Positions 27,501-36,205 of a DNA stretch of 64,000 bases are shown here, piece by piece. Position numbers and translations under genes: made by a program. Under the pieces are notes generated by a model, which worked only from the letters and a program-made list of their open reading frames with translations, searched no databases and was not told where the DNA came from. Every line of letters starts with the position of its first letter. The first letter of the stretch is position 1. The DNA is taken from assembly GCA_937929835.1 (NCBI GenBank), contig CALFUU010000040.1, forward strand, positions 53,979-117,978, in the 5' to 3' direction. Source of the DNA: an uncultured Saprospiraceae bacterium (GTDB lineage: Bacteria; Bacteroidota; Bacteroidia; Chitinophagales; Saprospiraceae).

Positions 27501-27638
27501 CTTACAGACTCTCTTGAAGGTAAAGTCCTTGACAGAGCAAAGGATGTACTAGGTGACGACTCTAAAGAAACCGTCGATGATCTAAAAGATAAAATTAAAG
27601 ACTGGAATCCATTCAAAAAGAAGAAGGGCGGAAATTGA
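24540..27638 (+). CDS. AsmA-family protein
   Basis: This 1032-residue protein has one N-terminal transmembrane anchor (about 5-26) and a very long beta-rich body with AsmA N-terminal features (LYAEVDFEDVNLSLFKNFPAVSVGIDNV). An AsmA C-terminal region (about 750-900) follows. AsmA-like proteins are bridge-like lipid-transfer proteins related to TamB, acting between inner and outer membrane. The last 110 residues form a highly charged helical tail dense in KDxV and KDKL motifs, an unusual extension. The next gene overlaps it by 4 bp (TTGA), implying coupling. Confidence 0.88.
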   Translation: MKIVFKVLLWLLIGLVIALLLVPYLFKGQLLTAIKDTLNEELYAEVDFEDVNLSLFKNFPAVSVGIDNVAVTGVDQFAGKTLFTANNISVTTDFKSLIKSQEGINVKSIYVDKPLINVIVNKDGSANYDIVKDKTDSQSGGDTFGQIEKYEIKNGNINYLDNTSGLKAVITDLNHQGRGNFKNVVFDLETETQISALSFTAQGIPYLNKAKVDSKLDLGIDLDKSEYVFKENNINLNDLEMALTGKIREQSGGYNMDVAVSAPNNSVSSILSLVPSAYKGEFQNISSTGNSFLEGTINGLYTSDPISYPKINLKANIDNGTIKYPDLALPVKDINLDVAVGATQSDWSDLTIDLSKLTFLINEDRMSSQMKITNGLNNPNIVGLINGSLNLPNLSEAFPVKDMKLKDGDVKINMAVNANSNDIINQNYGAMELSGELTASKIDLKYAQWPLKIKEINTKLNPKEITNTVAEVEVGNSDFNGTVFIQDPLAFIQDSTLSVNTKIDLTSKQLDLDELMALNESTSATESAIEPGVPDLYNGYKVTGSYKANEIKYENYDLNQLRTDFVYAKDAVDLSSTSFMLNGSKMQIRGEASNIMDYVTLNEKIKGKFFFEADKLNLDDYLSETGETSTESELFIVDKNMELTIYPEVGEITYGQYVLNDLEGKIELLDGIAQLKEGTTKTLGGKINMDGIYDTSNPNQPAFDLRYKLDQLSYQKLFEISESFKKLAPIAQYIDGAFNSTLVMAGPLTKEMLPDLTKVTASGFLETLQGNIQGFEPIEKIGNAIGVDKLKSWTLKGTKNWFDVRDGFVILKPHDHQIDDMIFTVAGNHGIDQTLDYTINAKIPRDKLRKDKLGKNLEFGMDFLEKEASSRGVNIDLGEMIYLDIFLTGTLKSPKLKVIPVGSGGKTLNEVVKDEITKQIDVLKDTVRTELENKTEVLKDSVTKVIVSKTDTIKKQAEERVKVEVDRQKDKLKDAFKDKLDTTVTKVLTDSLEGKVLDRAKDVLGDDSKETVDDLKDKIKDWNPFKKKKGGN

Positions 27639-28945
27639 GATTGGTAAGTGCTACAAAATGGGTTGGAGTTATACTCGTAACAGCCTCAATCATTGCTGGG
27701 TTTCTCATCTATCCCAAACTGGAAATAGTCACTGGGTATGCAGCAAAGAAAGCTTGCTCTTGTGCTTTTGTTGGCAGGCACTCAGTCGATCAGATAGAAT
27801 CTTATGATCTAGAAGCCTTCCCTCTATCTCTAGCAAGTCTTAATATAGACAAGGATAGATTAGAAGTCACTGCGTCCATTCTAGGTCTGCAAAAGAAAAC
27901 AGCCATACTGCGGAAAGGTCTTGGCTGTGCATTATTACAAGGCGAGGATGATTACAACATTGAAAGATTTTCAGCCTCAAATAAGAAGACAGCCAGCCCT
28001 AAAAACAGTAAGACACCCGCATCAATACCTAGCAAGTCGCTAAGCCTAGCCTTTGATAAGACTGGCCAATGGGAGAAAAAAACTTTTGCAATGGTTGTTA
28101 TGAAAGAGGGGAATATTGTTGAAGAAAGGTATCATCCTGGCTACGATGCAGACACAAAACTGCTCGGCTGGTCGATGACTAAGAGTGTAGCAAATCTTAT
28201 AGTAGGATCACTAGTGAAAGAAGGGCGGCTTACACTAAACATAGACACTCTCTACCCAGCATGGCACAATGACGAGAGAGCACAAGTGACACTAGCCCAT
28301 CTCCTCAAAATGAATTCTGGATTAGAATGGACTGAGCAGTATGGCAATATAAGTGACATCACTCAAGGGCTCTTTCTAGAAGAGGATTTTATTTCTTATG
28401 TTAGATCCAAGCCTGCTGAGTCTATACCTGGGTCGGAATGGGAATACGCCTCAGGCACAACCAACCTCATAAGCGGTATTGTCAGAAGACAGTTCGAGTC
28501 ATATCAAGACTATTTAGATTATCCTCACAACAAAATATTCAAGATTCTAGATCTAGATAATCCAGTCATAGAAACAGATGAGGCAGGACACTATATCCTT
28601 TCTTCTTATATGTGGGCTACGGCAAGAGACTGGGGCAAGTTGGGTCAACTATACCTAAATAAGGGAAACTGGAAGGGCGAACAACTAATCGACACCAGCT
28701 ACATAGAGTAGTCCACAAAGCCTCATCGTGCAAGCAATGAATATGGTGCACATCTATGGCTCAACACCGATCAATCCGACTACCCTTCCGCTCCTTCCAC
28801 AATGTACTGGTTCAGTGGATATGAGGGACAGTATGTTTTTATTATTCCAGAAGACGACTTGGTTATCGTCAGACTAGGGCTGAGTAAAGGACCACCCTTT
28901 GATATGAACGCTGTTCTAGCTGAGGTTATACAAAATCACTCCTAG
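27635..28945 (+). pseudogene. Class C beta-lactamase-like serine hydrolase interrupted by an in-frame TAG
   Basis: Translation from TTG at 27635 (overlapping the AsmA-family stop as TTGA) gives an N-terminal membrane segment (about 9-27) and a beta-lactamase-related domain with SMTK (Ser180, Lys183) and EWEYASGTTN. A TAG at 28709-28711 stops it at residue 358. The same frame then continues for 77 sense codons encoding the expected C-terminus, including NEYGAHLWLN, YWFSGYEGQY and DLVIVRLGLS, up to TAG at 28943-28945. Homologues as I recall them have Tyr or similar at the TAG position. It is either a recent nonsense mutation, a sequencing error, or read-through. Confidence 0.85.
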
Positions 28946-28949
28946 GCGA

Positions 28950-30110
28950 CTATAGATTATAACAACCTTCTCCAGGCTCACCTATTAAATATTTTAAGCC
29001 GATGGTACCCCAAATAGGATTTCTAGAAACGATATCATTTCTAAATCCTGCTGATCGCCTAGATACACTGTAAGTAATTTCGATCTTCTTAAGCAATTGT
29101 AGCTTGACACCTAGGTGGCCTTCCCATTGAAACTTTCGCATATCAGAGAAGCCGATAAAGTGGCCTGCACTACGAGCGTATAGCCCATTGAGATGTGCAT
29201 CATATAATACAGCTCTGACTGAAGCGCCGCCTGTTATAGACAAGCCTATGCTCTCGTTATTGACGACTGCTACACTCGGATTATTGGTATCTGTATAGCC
29301 CATATTATCAACGTGCTTCTCTACGTTCATTACTTTCCCTATATCAAGGCCTACACCGACGTTGGTATAATATCCAAGATTCAATTCTGGTCTTACTTGA
29401 AAGAGGATTTTTCTAAATGGTTGGAAGAATGCTGCTTCTCCAGATAATGAATACATAAATAAAGGCAAGGCTCGGGGAATGACCTGCCCTGTCGGATAGT
29501 CTTTACTTTCGTCTCTCTCCCACACTACAGCTTCAGGTCGCCCATTCTTGAACCAATTGTCTGTGCGCTGTGCAAGACCAAAGCTGGCGAAACCAAAAGT
29601 AAATGAACTATTGACAGCTAGATTGTACTCGTAAGCTGAATGTGCTAGTCGCTTTTTTCCTTCTATCCTCCTTGTACTCCTAAAACCGGTAAAGGAAGAA
29701 AAAGGTCTGTCTTGACTAAAGTCATAACCTGCATTAACAGCTTGGACATAGGTGCTATCTATGTCGTTGATATAAGAAGGGGAAAAGCCATTAGCTATAA
29801 AGACAAAGTTATGGGAGGTTCTATCTTTTATAAAGCCACTGCGCTCTATCAACTTATCAATAACGAATCCATCAATTTTTCTTCTCACCCAAGGCAATCC
29901 AAGGTAGTTGTGATCTGCCCAAGCACCATAAATTCCTATCCTGAGAGCAGTGGTGTAATTACGGTCTGCTACCTCACTAGTATCTCTTATGCCATCTGCA
30001 AAGCTGTCAGAATCAAAAGCCAACTCTATTCCGGTTAAGTTTTCTTCTTGAGCCAACAGAGAAGCATAGTTGAGTCCCAAAATCAATACTACTACAATAA
30101 ACTTTGTCAT
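28950..30110 (-). CDS. LpxR-like outer-membrane protein (DUF2219)
   Basis: This 386-residue exported protein has a signal peptide (about 1-20, ending LLAQ) and an all-beta barrel pattern. The N-terminal acidic ELAFDSDSFADG and DRNYTTALRIG, the DRPFSSFTG, the YYTNVGVGLDIG and the C-terminal ITYSVSRRSAGF follow the layout of LpxR, the outer-membrane lipid A 3'-O-deacylase. The match is to the overall pattern; catalytic residues could not be verified, so activity is uncertain. It converges with the broken serine hydrolase gene, 4 bp apart. Confidence 0.7.
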   Translation of the reverse strand: MTKFIVVVLILGLNYASLLAQEENLTGIELAFDSDSFADGIRDTSEVADRNYTTALRIGIYGAWADHNYLGLPWVRRKIDGFVIDKLIERSGFIKDRTSHNFVFIANGFSPSYINDIDSTYVQAVNAGYDFSQDRPFSSFTGFRSTRRIEGKKRLAHSAYEYNLAVNSSFTFGFASFGLAQRTDNWFKNGRPEAVVWERDESKDYPTGQVIPRALPLFMYSLSGEAAFFQPFRKILFQVRPELNLGYYTNVGVGLDIGKVMNVEKHVDNMGYTDTNNPSVAVVNNESIGLSITGGASVRAVLYDAHLNGLYARSAGHFIGFSDMRKFQWEGHLGVKLQLLKKIEITYSVSRRSAGFRNDIVSRNPIWGTIGLKYLIGEPGEGCYNL

Positions 30111-30131
30111 CAGGATACTTTATACTTTTAA

Positions 30132-31218
30132 TTATTTCTTTGTTCCGTCCCACATTAGGAAAGCCTTGAGAAAACTTTCCAAATCTCCACCGAGTACCGC
30201 ATCTGTATTTCTATTCTCGTGATTGGTTCTATGATCTTTGACTCTCCTATCATCTAGCACATATGACCGTATCTGAGAACCCCATTCATTTTTCATCTTA
30301 CCTGCTTCGGTGACACTTTTTGCAGCTTTCCTCTCTTCCAGAGCTTTCTGATAGAGCCTAGATTTCAACATATCTATGGCTTTCTCACGATTCATATGCT
30401 GGGATCTCTCGGCTTGACACTCTACAACGATTCCAGAAGGTGCATGGCGCACTCTTACTGCTGACTCAGTTTTGTTGACGTGCTGCCCTCCTGCACCACT
30501 TGCTCTAAAAGTATCCCAATCAAGATCCGCTGGATTAACTTCTATCTCAATCCTATCATCCACAACTGGATGTACAAATACGGAAGCAAATGAAGTCATA
30601 CGCTTACCCTGCGCATTAAAAGGACTGACTCTTACAAGGCGATGTACGCCATTTTCTCCCTTTAGCATACCATAGGCGTAACTCCCACTGATTTCCATCT
30701 CTACTGACTTGACCCCAGCCACATCACCGTGTACTCGATTGAGTTCTTTGACTTTGTGTCCAGCTTTCTCACCATACATAAGATACATACGATAGAGCAT
30801 CTCTGCCCAGTCACAAGCCTCCGTGCCACCAGCTCCAGCATTGATCTCAAGAAGACAAGACAGTTCGTCCCCTTCTTGATCCAGAGTTGATCTAAATTCG
30901 GTGTCCTCTAATACGGCAATAGCCTTTTCATATTGCTTATCGACCTCTTCCTCTGAGCTTTCTCCTTCTTTAAGAAATTCGTAGAGAATATCTAATTCAT
31001 CTACCTCATCCTTAGCCTTATTAAAACTACTCACCCACATCTTATGAATCTTTAATTCAGACATAAGTGCTTTGGCTGATTTTTGATCTGACCAAAAATT
31101 AGGATCAGCTGATTGCTGCTCCTTATCTTCTATTTCATTAAGTCGATTGTCGACGTCAAAGATAGCTCCTTAACGACTCCAAACGACTCTTCAGATTCTT
31201 TAGTTGATCTGTTGTCAT
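30132..31218 (-). CDS. prfB: Peptide chain release factor 2, expressed by programmed +1 frameshift
   Basis: RF2 terminates translation at UGA and UAA. The gene starts with ATG at 31218 and reads 20 codons ending RSYL. It then meets TGA at 31158-31156 and must shift +1 (CTT TGA C read as CTT then GAC) to enter the main frame, which runs to 30132. The product is about 361 residues, the normal length. The main frame has the stop-codon-recognising SPF (about 198-200) and the hydrolysis motif GGQ (about 243-245). Taking only the frame from ATG 31064 would lose the first 51 residues. The FKBP lipoprotein gene lies 26 bp upstream. Confidence 0.95.
31155..31173 (-). promoter_or_regulatory. RF2 programmed +1 frameshift element
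   Basis: On the minus strand the order is AAGGAG (31171-31166), a short spacer, CTT (31161-31159), TGA (31158-31156), then C. This is the classical RF2 autoregulatory cassette: an internal Shine-Dalgarno, slippery CUU and in-frame UGA with poor +4 C context. Low RF2 prolongs the pause at UGA and favours the shift. Confidence 0.93.
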
Positions 31219-31244
31219 TTTAGTCCTCGGTTTTGAGAGGTGAC

Positions 31245-32138
31245 TTATTTATTATTTATCGTTTCTAATTCGATATGAAAGATCAAATCAGACTTGGCTG
31301 GGATAACAGGGTTGCCTGCATCTCCATAAGCTAGGTTGTAAGGAATTTCTAAAAATACTTTGGAGCCTTGATTGATCTGTGGTAGACCTAGATCCCATCC
31401 TTGTATGACCATACCCTCACCTACAGTAAACGTAAATGGTCGCCCAGCCTTATAGCTGTTATCGAAGTTTGTTCCATCCTTAAGGAGTCCGTAATACTGA
31501 ACACCTACAGCATCACCTCTCACAGGAAGTGCGCCTGTACCTTCTTCTAGAACAGTTATTTTTAGGCCATTCTCAAGTGTCTTAGTTTTAGAGCTCAGTT
31601 TGCCAGCCATATAATCCGCGAAAAGAGGTTCTATTTCTTGCTTAGCAGCTTCCTCTTTAAATTTGAATGCAGCCCTCTTCTTGACCTGTTCTTCTTGGAT
31701 TCTTGATTTGTAGGCACCCTCGTCTTCTATTTGATGGACTTTGATCACATACTCTATATGCGGATTCTTTTTGTAATCAGGAGGAAGCGTCGGGATAGAG
31801 TCCACAGGAACTATAACGGTTGCGCTATCGCCTGCACTCATCAGATTTATCATAGCCAACATAGGATTACGCTTAGCATTTTCATCTAGCACCTCGGGCA
31901 CTTTTACAGAGGGAACATTTTCAGGGTTTCTAGAATCATCTAGAATCTCACCTTCAGGTGTAACTAACTGAAAGTCAAGTGATACAATCTGACCTGACGT
32001 AGGTTTAGCTCCAGTGTTCTGAGTGTGTAAGGTATACTTATACCCATTAGGTAAAGTATTGGATGAGCCCGCAGAGCCAGGGGTATCTTGACAACTGAAT
32101 AATAGAAATGCGATAAGCGCAGTAAGAAGATATCTCAT
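31245..32138 (-). CDS. FKBP-type peptidyl-prolyl isomerase lipoprotein
   Basis: This 297-residue lipoprotein has a signal with lipobox LFSC (Cys16). A divergent first FKBP-like region (about 40-150) and a complete C-terminal FKBP domain (about 190-293) follow, with GDAVGVQYYGLLKDG, FDNSY, FTFTVGEGMVIQGWDLGL and the final FHIELETI. It probably folds proline-containing outer-membrane or secreted proteins; GldI in gliding Bacteroidota is of this general class. A promoter-like CATCTTTG lies at 32165-32172. It is upstream of prfB (26 bp) and downstream of the DHH gene (51 bp) on the same strand. Confidence 0.92.
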   Translation of the reverse strand: MRYLLTALIAFLLFSCQDTPGSAGSSNTLPNGYKYTLHTQNTGAKPTSGQIVSLDFQLVTPEGEILDDSRNPENVPSVKVPEVLDENAKRNPMLAMINLMSAGDSATVIVPVDSIPTLPPDYKKNPHIEYVIKVHQIEDEGAYKSRIQEEQVKKRAAFKFKEEAAKQEIEPLFADYMAGKLSSKTKTLENGLKITVLEEGTGALPVRGDAVGVQYYGLLKDGTNFDNSYKAGRPFTFTVGEGMVIQGWDLGLPQINQGSKVFLEIPYNLAYGDAGNPVIPAKSDLIFHIELETINNK

Positions 32139-32189
32139 AATATTAAATTAAGATCGCGAAGGTACAAAGATGTTAAGAGAAGGTTTCTG

Positions 32190-33212
32190 TCAGAGTACAG
32201 GAACCTTTTTATCTACATATTTTGGAAGTACAGCCTTGAATCTATCTATGATGTCTTGGAGCTTAGCATATGCGGCACCTCCAGAAGCGTTCTTATGCCC
32301 ACCACCATTGAAGTGATTTCTACAGATTTCTTGCACTGATATATCACCTTTAGATCGGAGTGATAGCTTGACTATAGTCGGTTGCTCTCTTATGAAGGCG
32401 GCAATTTCAATACCCTTGAGCATCAAGAGATAATTCACCACCCCTTCTGTATCCCCGCGCTTGATATCAAAGTCTACATAATCTTGCTTGGTCAGTGCAA
32501 TGATGCCTGCACTGTACTCTGGAACCAATTCCATACGATTGGCCAAGCAATGTCCTAACAAGCGCATCTGCTTTTCAGAGACTGTATTGAATATTTTATC
32601 CTGCAGGCCATAGTCATCGACACCTCTCTCCTTAAGTGCCGCCGCCACCTTATAGGTCTCTGGTCTGGTATTGTACTTAAATGAACCTGTATCGGTGATG
32701 AGCCCCGTAAATAAGGCATCTCCAATATTGGCGTCGAGCTTCTCCATTTCACCCAGTTGATGGATAAATTGGTGAATGAGCTCGCAAGTAGAGCTGGCTC
32801 CCGTATCAGAAAGCACATAATCAGCAAATGGCTCTGGATCAAGATGATGGTCGATAAGAATCTTTTTGGCCTTAGACTGGAGGACTGCAGGACCCATCTT
32901 ATCCACTCTATCGAGTGCATTGAAATCGAGACAACATATGACATCGGCCTTACTGATCTCCTCAAACGAACGAGATTGCTCATTATCAAAGACAAGACAG
33001 TCATCAATACCACGCAAATAGTGGAAGGTTGTTGGATATTCACTCGGAAGGATGATCTTGACGACATGGCCAAACTTCTCTAGAAAGTGTCTTAGTCCTA
33101 AAGATGAGCCTATAGCATCACCATCAGGATTTCTATGTGTCAGGATCACTATACCCTTTGGATAGGCTAATAATGCCTTGAGTTCTGTAATATCGGCAGT
33201 CGTCAAATTCAC
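32190..33212 (-). CDS. DHH-family phosphoesterase, NrnA-like
   Basis: This 340-residue cytosolic enzyme has the DHH and DHHA1 domains. The metal-binding motifs are HRNPDGDAIGSS, CLDFNALDR, DHHLDP and ITDTGSFKY, with GGGHKNASGG in DHHA1. The family includes oligoribonuclease NrnA, which degrades nanoRNA, pApA and pAp. The start is GTG at 33212; a TTG two codons later is the alternative. A full promoter ends 4 nt upstream of the GTG, predicting a leaderless transcript. Confidence 0.93.
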   Translation of the reverse strand: MNLTTADITELKALLAYPKGIVILTHRNPDGDAIGSSLGLRHFLEKFGHVVKIILPSEYPTTFHYLRGIDDCLVFDNEQSRSFEEISKADVICCLDFNALDRVDKMGPAVLQSKAKKILIDHHLDPEPFADYVLSDTGASSTCELIHQFIHQLGEMEKLDANIGDALFTGLITDTGSFKYNTRPETYKVAAALKERGVDDYGLQDKIFNTVSEKQMRLLGHCLANRMELVPEYSAGIIALTKQDYVDFDIKRGDTEGVVNYLLMLKGIEIAAFIREQPTIVKLSLRSKGDISVQEICRNHFNGGGHKNASGGAAYAKLQDIIDRFKAVLPKYVDKKVPVL

Positions 33213-33216
33213 ATAG

Positions 33217-33248
33217 CAAAAATGAACATTTAAGTATGAGAATCAAAA
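33217..33248 (-). promoter_or_regulatory. Promoter of the DHH gene, ending 4 nt before its GTG
   Basis: On the minus strand TTTTG (33248-33244), a 19-nt spacer and CATTTTTG (33224-33217) fit the Bacteroidota TTTG / TAnnTTTG pattern with one mismatch. The box is followed by CTAT and then GTG. Confidence 0.65.
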
Positions 33249-33286
33249 TATATTAACAGAGCAAGGCAAGCTAATCTCCATTTTTA

Positions 33287-33294
33287 TACTTTTG
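33287..33294 (+). promoter_or_regulatory. -7 box of ndk
   Basis: TACTTTTG is an exact TAnnTTTG match, 25 bp before the ndk ATG. It is followed by GCGCCCTAATC. No clear -33 element was seen. Confidence 0.6.
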
Positions 33295-33319
33295 CGCCCT
33301 AATCAAAAAAGATAATACA

Positions 33320-33739
33320 ATGGCCGGGAACATAACTTTCACGATGATCAAGCCAGATGCTGTTAAAAATGGACACATCGGCGCTATCCTTAACCACATT
33401 ACCTCTGCGGGCTACAACATCGTAGCTATGAAGTACACCAAGCTTAGCAAGGAAAAAGCTGGTGAATTCTACGCTGTACACAAGGAAAGACCCTTCTATG
33501 GTGAGTTAGTAGACTTTATGTCATCAGGACCTATCGTAGCTGCAGTACTTTCTAAAGACAATGCTGTAGAAGACTTCAGAACCCTAATAGGGTCGACAAA
33601 TCCTGCAGAAGCAGCAGAAGGAACAGTAAGAAAACTATATGCAACGAGCATAGGAGAAAATGCAGTGCATGGATCTGATAGCGATGAGAATGCCCAAATA
33701 GAGGCAAACTTCCACTTCGCTGCTACTGAAATGTTCTAA
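33320..33739 (+). CDS. ndk: Nucleoside diphosphate kinase
   Basis: Ndk transfers the gamma-phosphate of ATP to nucleoside diphosphates through a phospho-histidine. The 139-residue protein has TMIKPDAV at the N-terminus, [16 protein letters not shown], and the active-site His117 in ENAVHGSDS. The length is normal. It is a single gene with its own promoter box and a terminator 32 bp after the stop, divergent from the DHH gene and convergent with mutS2. Confidence 0.97.
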   Translation: MAGNITFTMIKPDAVKNGHIGAILNHITSAGYNIVAMKYTKLSKEKAGEFYAVHKERPFYGELVDFMSSGPIVAAVLSKDNAVEDFRTLIGSTNPAEAAEGTVRKLYATSIGENAVHGSDSDENAQIEANFHFAATEMF

Positions 33740-33770
33740 GCAAAAAAGAAAGCAATACTTAAAATTAGAT

Positions 33771-33801
33771 GAGGCTCCTTCGTAAGAAGGGGTCTCTTTT
33801 T
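33771..33801 (+). terminator. Terminator of ndk
   Basis: GAGGCTCCTTC at 33771-33781 pairs with GAAGGGGTCTC at 33786-33796 (two wobbles) around GTAA, followed by five T. Confidence 0.9.
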
Positions 33802-33819
33802 GATTGGGGCCAGACTGTA

Positions 33820-36201
33820 CTAAAAAGATATATACGTGATACCCCTCCCACCGTACTCTTCTTCAGGATGCCACATCTTATTGATGTCTTTATACTCCTT
33901 GGCTTTTTGCCATAACGTCCGCTGGAGCACGCCTGAGCCCTTGCCGTGGAGCACCTTCAGATGATTTATAGAATTGGACATCAAAGCAGCATCGAGAAAT
34001 TCTTCAATGGCATCAAGAGCCTCCGCCTTAGTATACCCACGTATGTCGAGCTCAGTATCTGGCTGCCCTCCTCCAGTCAGCGCATCTAGGTTTATAGATT
34101 TGGGTTTGATCTCTATAGGTTGATTGGCGAATAAAAGGGCACTCCTCGGTACCTCAAATTCCATAATTCCTATCTCTAGTCGCACCTTCTTATCATCCAT
34201 CGCTACTACTTTACCTGGCGCACCTCCTTTCTTCAATTTAACAAACTGGCCTATCTTCAGGTCTTTTACTTTCTCGGCTTCGACCTTAAAGACTTCATCG
34301 CTTATCTCTGCCATCACTTTGCTCGACTCAGCTCTTTCTTTTTTGAGACGTTTGGCAGCAGCTTGAGCTTCTTCCAATCTGCGTTCCTTCTTAAGTTCCT
34401 TGATAAGATCTTGTAGTTCCTTTTCGTACTTAGACAATTGTACTTGACCTTTTTCTCGAGCTTCTAGCTTAATCTTCTTTCTCTTGATCTCCAGACTGTC
34501 CTTCATAGAGTCGTAGTTCTTTATCAGTTTCTCTAATCTGTGTCGCTCATCGAAGGCTTCGAGCAACTGCTCTTCTAATACCTGCTTTTCGTGTTGCAGA
34601 TCGATAAGCAACCGATCTACTGTCTTACTATCTTTTCCTGCTTTGTTCTTAGCATACTCGAGAGTCTTTTTGGGGAGGCCAATTTTATCCGCAATCTCAA
34701 AAGCAAAAGAACTACCGGGCTGACCCACCTTCAGACGATATGTAGGACTCAGTTCATCCTTATCGAACAGCATTGCACCATTGAGTATGCTCTTAGATTT
34801 GTAAGCATAGTTTTTTATATTGGAATAGTGGGTAGTGATGAGGCCAAAACACTTCTTTCTCACCAACTGATCAAGAACCGCCTCTGCTATCGCCCCGCCC
34901 ATCTTCGGATCGGAACCACTGCCAAATTCATCCATCAATATCATTGTCTTCCCACCAGCACTTTCCATAAATTCCTTCATATGTATGAGTCGGGAACTGT
35001 AGGTACTCAGGTCACCCTCTAATGACTGCTGATCTCCGATGTCTATCATCATCTTATTGAAAAGTGTAAACTTGGAATCAGAATGTACCGGTACGAGCAT
35101 ACCAGATTGCAGCATCAATTGATTAAGACCCATAGACTTGAGTGTTACAGACTTACCGCCTGCATTAGGTCCACTGATTACAAGAATTCTTTTTTTCTCA
35201 TCTAGGCTTAATTCAAAAGGTATCGTCGACTTCTTGGACTCCTGATTGAGAATATAAAGGAGTGGGTGGTATACTTCTTTGACGTGAAAAGAATGATCCT
35301 CTGAGATATTGGGCCTTTCGCCTTTGTAGCTCAGTGAAAACTTTGCCTTAGCTCTTATCAGATCATACCGTGTTAAGATTCTCTGCCATAGGAGAAAATC
35401 ATCTAGATAAGGTCTGAGATAATTACCAAGTTCCTTAAGGATCTTATATATCTCGTGGCGCTTTCTAGCTTCCAGCTCAAAGAGGTCATTGTTCAAATCA
35501 ATAACGCCATCAGGCTCAATGAAGACCGTCCTACCTGTAGAAGATTCATCGTGTATGATCCCCCTTATCTTCCGCTTATTCTCTGCACTCACACTGAGCA
35601 CTCGACGACTATTCTTAAAACTCTCCACGTTATCTGTCAGTAAACCGGCTTGCTTGTACTTGGTTGCCAAGGACTTGAAAACGGACTCTAACTCGCGTTC
35701 CTTAGAACTGATAGAGCTAAATATCTTTCTCAAGTCTGGAGAAGCTGTAGGTTTTACCTTACCCTCTTCGTCAAAGATGGTATCAAATCGTTTGAGTAAG
35801 TCCGACTCAATTTCTATTTGTTGAGAGATACTGGTCAGAAGTGGAAATTGAGCCCGATTTTCCTTATTGGCAAAGAAGTGTTGTAGTTCGGCAATCAACT
35901 GAGCCAGATTGTATATACGCATATACGCCTCCTCCTCGAGTACGATATCTACTGTACGCAGTAGTCTGAGATCATTGAGCACAGACTCATATCTGTGCAA
36001 TGGCACTTCGGTAAACAGTGCGATAGACTTCCTGTACTCTACTACCTCGTCAAGTAGGTTCTCAATTTTGCCTTTGTTATGGAAGATACGCATTGAGAGC
36101 ACCAGCTCGGCTGCAGGTCTACCCATACAGTAGGTCGAGAGCCGCTCGAGAATTTTATCAAACTCCAGTTTCTCATAGATATCAGAAGGATATAAAAACA
36201 T
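33820..36201 (-). CDS. mutS2: Endonuclease MutS2
   Basis: This 793-residue MutS-family ATPase lacks the mismatch-recognition domain. It has a helical core/clamp region (about 1-300), an ATPase domain with GPNAGGKSVTLK and ILMDEFGSGSDP, a long coiled coil (about 510-640), and a C-terminal Smr nuclease domain (about 715-793) with ELDIRGY and VLHGKGSGVLQ. MutS2 acts on recombination intermediates and, in some Firmicutes, on collided ribosomes. The ATG at 36201 gives the family's FLYPSDIYEKLEFDKI start. A TATATTTG box ends 4 nt before it. Confidence 0.96.
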   Translation of the reverse strand: MFLYPSDIYEKLEFDKILERLSTYCMGRPAAELVLSMRIFHNKGKIENLLDEVVEYRKSIALFTEVPLHRYESVLNDLRLLRTVDIVLEEEAYMRIYNLAQLIAELQHFFANKENRAQFPLLTSISQQIEIESDLLKRFDTIFDEEGKVKPTASPDLRKIFSSISSKERELESVFKSLATKYKQAGLLTDNVESFKNSRRVLSVSAENKRKIRGIIHDESSTGRTVFIEPDGVIDLNNDLFELEARKRHEIYKILKELGNYLRPYLDDFLLWQRILTRYDLIRAKAKFSLSYKGERPNISEDHSFHVKEVYHPLLYILNQESKKSTIPFELSLDEKKRILVISGPNAGGKSVTLKSMGLNQLMLQSGMLVPVHSDSKFTLFNKMMIDIGDQQSLEGDLSTYSSRLIHMKEFMESAGGKTMILMDEFGSGSDPKMGGAIAEAVLDQLVRKKCFGLITTHYSNIKNYAYKSKSILNGAMLFDKDELSPTYRLKVGQPGSSFAFEIADKIGLPKKTLEYAKNKAGKDSKTVDRLLIDLQHEKQVLEEQLLEAFDERHRLEKLIKNYDSMKDSLEIKRKKIKLEAREKGQVQLSKYEKELQDLIKELKKERRLEEAQAAAKRLKKERAESSKVMAEISDEVFKVEAEKVKDLKIGQFVKLKKGGAPGKVVAMDDKKVRLEIGIMEFEVPRSALLFANQPIEIKPKSINLDALTGGGQPDTELDIRGYTKAEALDAIEEFLDAALMSNSINHLKVLHGKGSGVLQRTLWQKAKEYKDINKMWHPEEEYGGRGITYISF

Positions 36202-36205
36202 AGCA

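Noticed and set aside
31064-31155. Annotating prfB from the ATG at 31064
   Set aside because: It would remove the N-terminal domain; the upstream frame with CTT TGA C restores the normal length.
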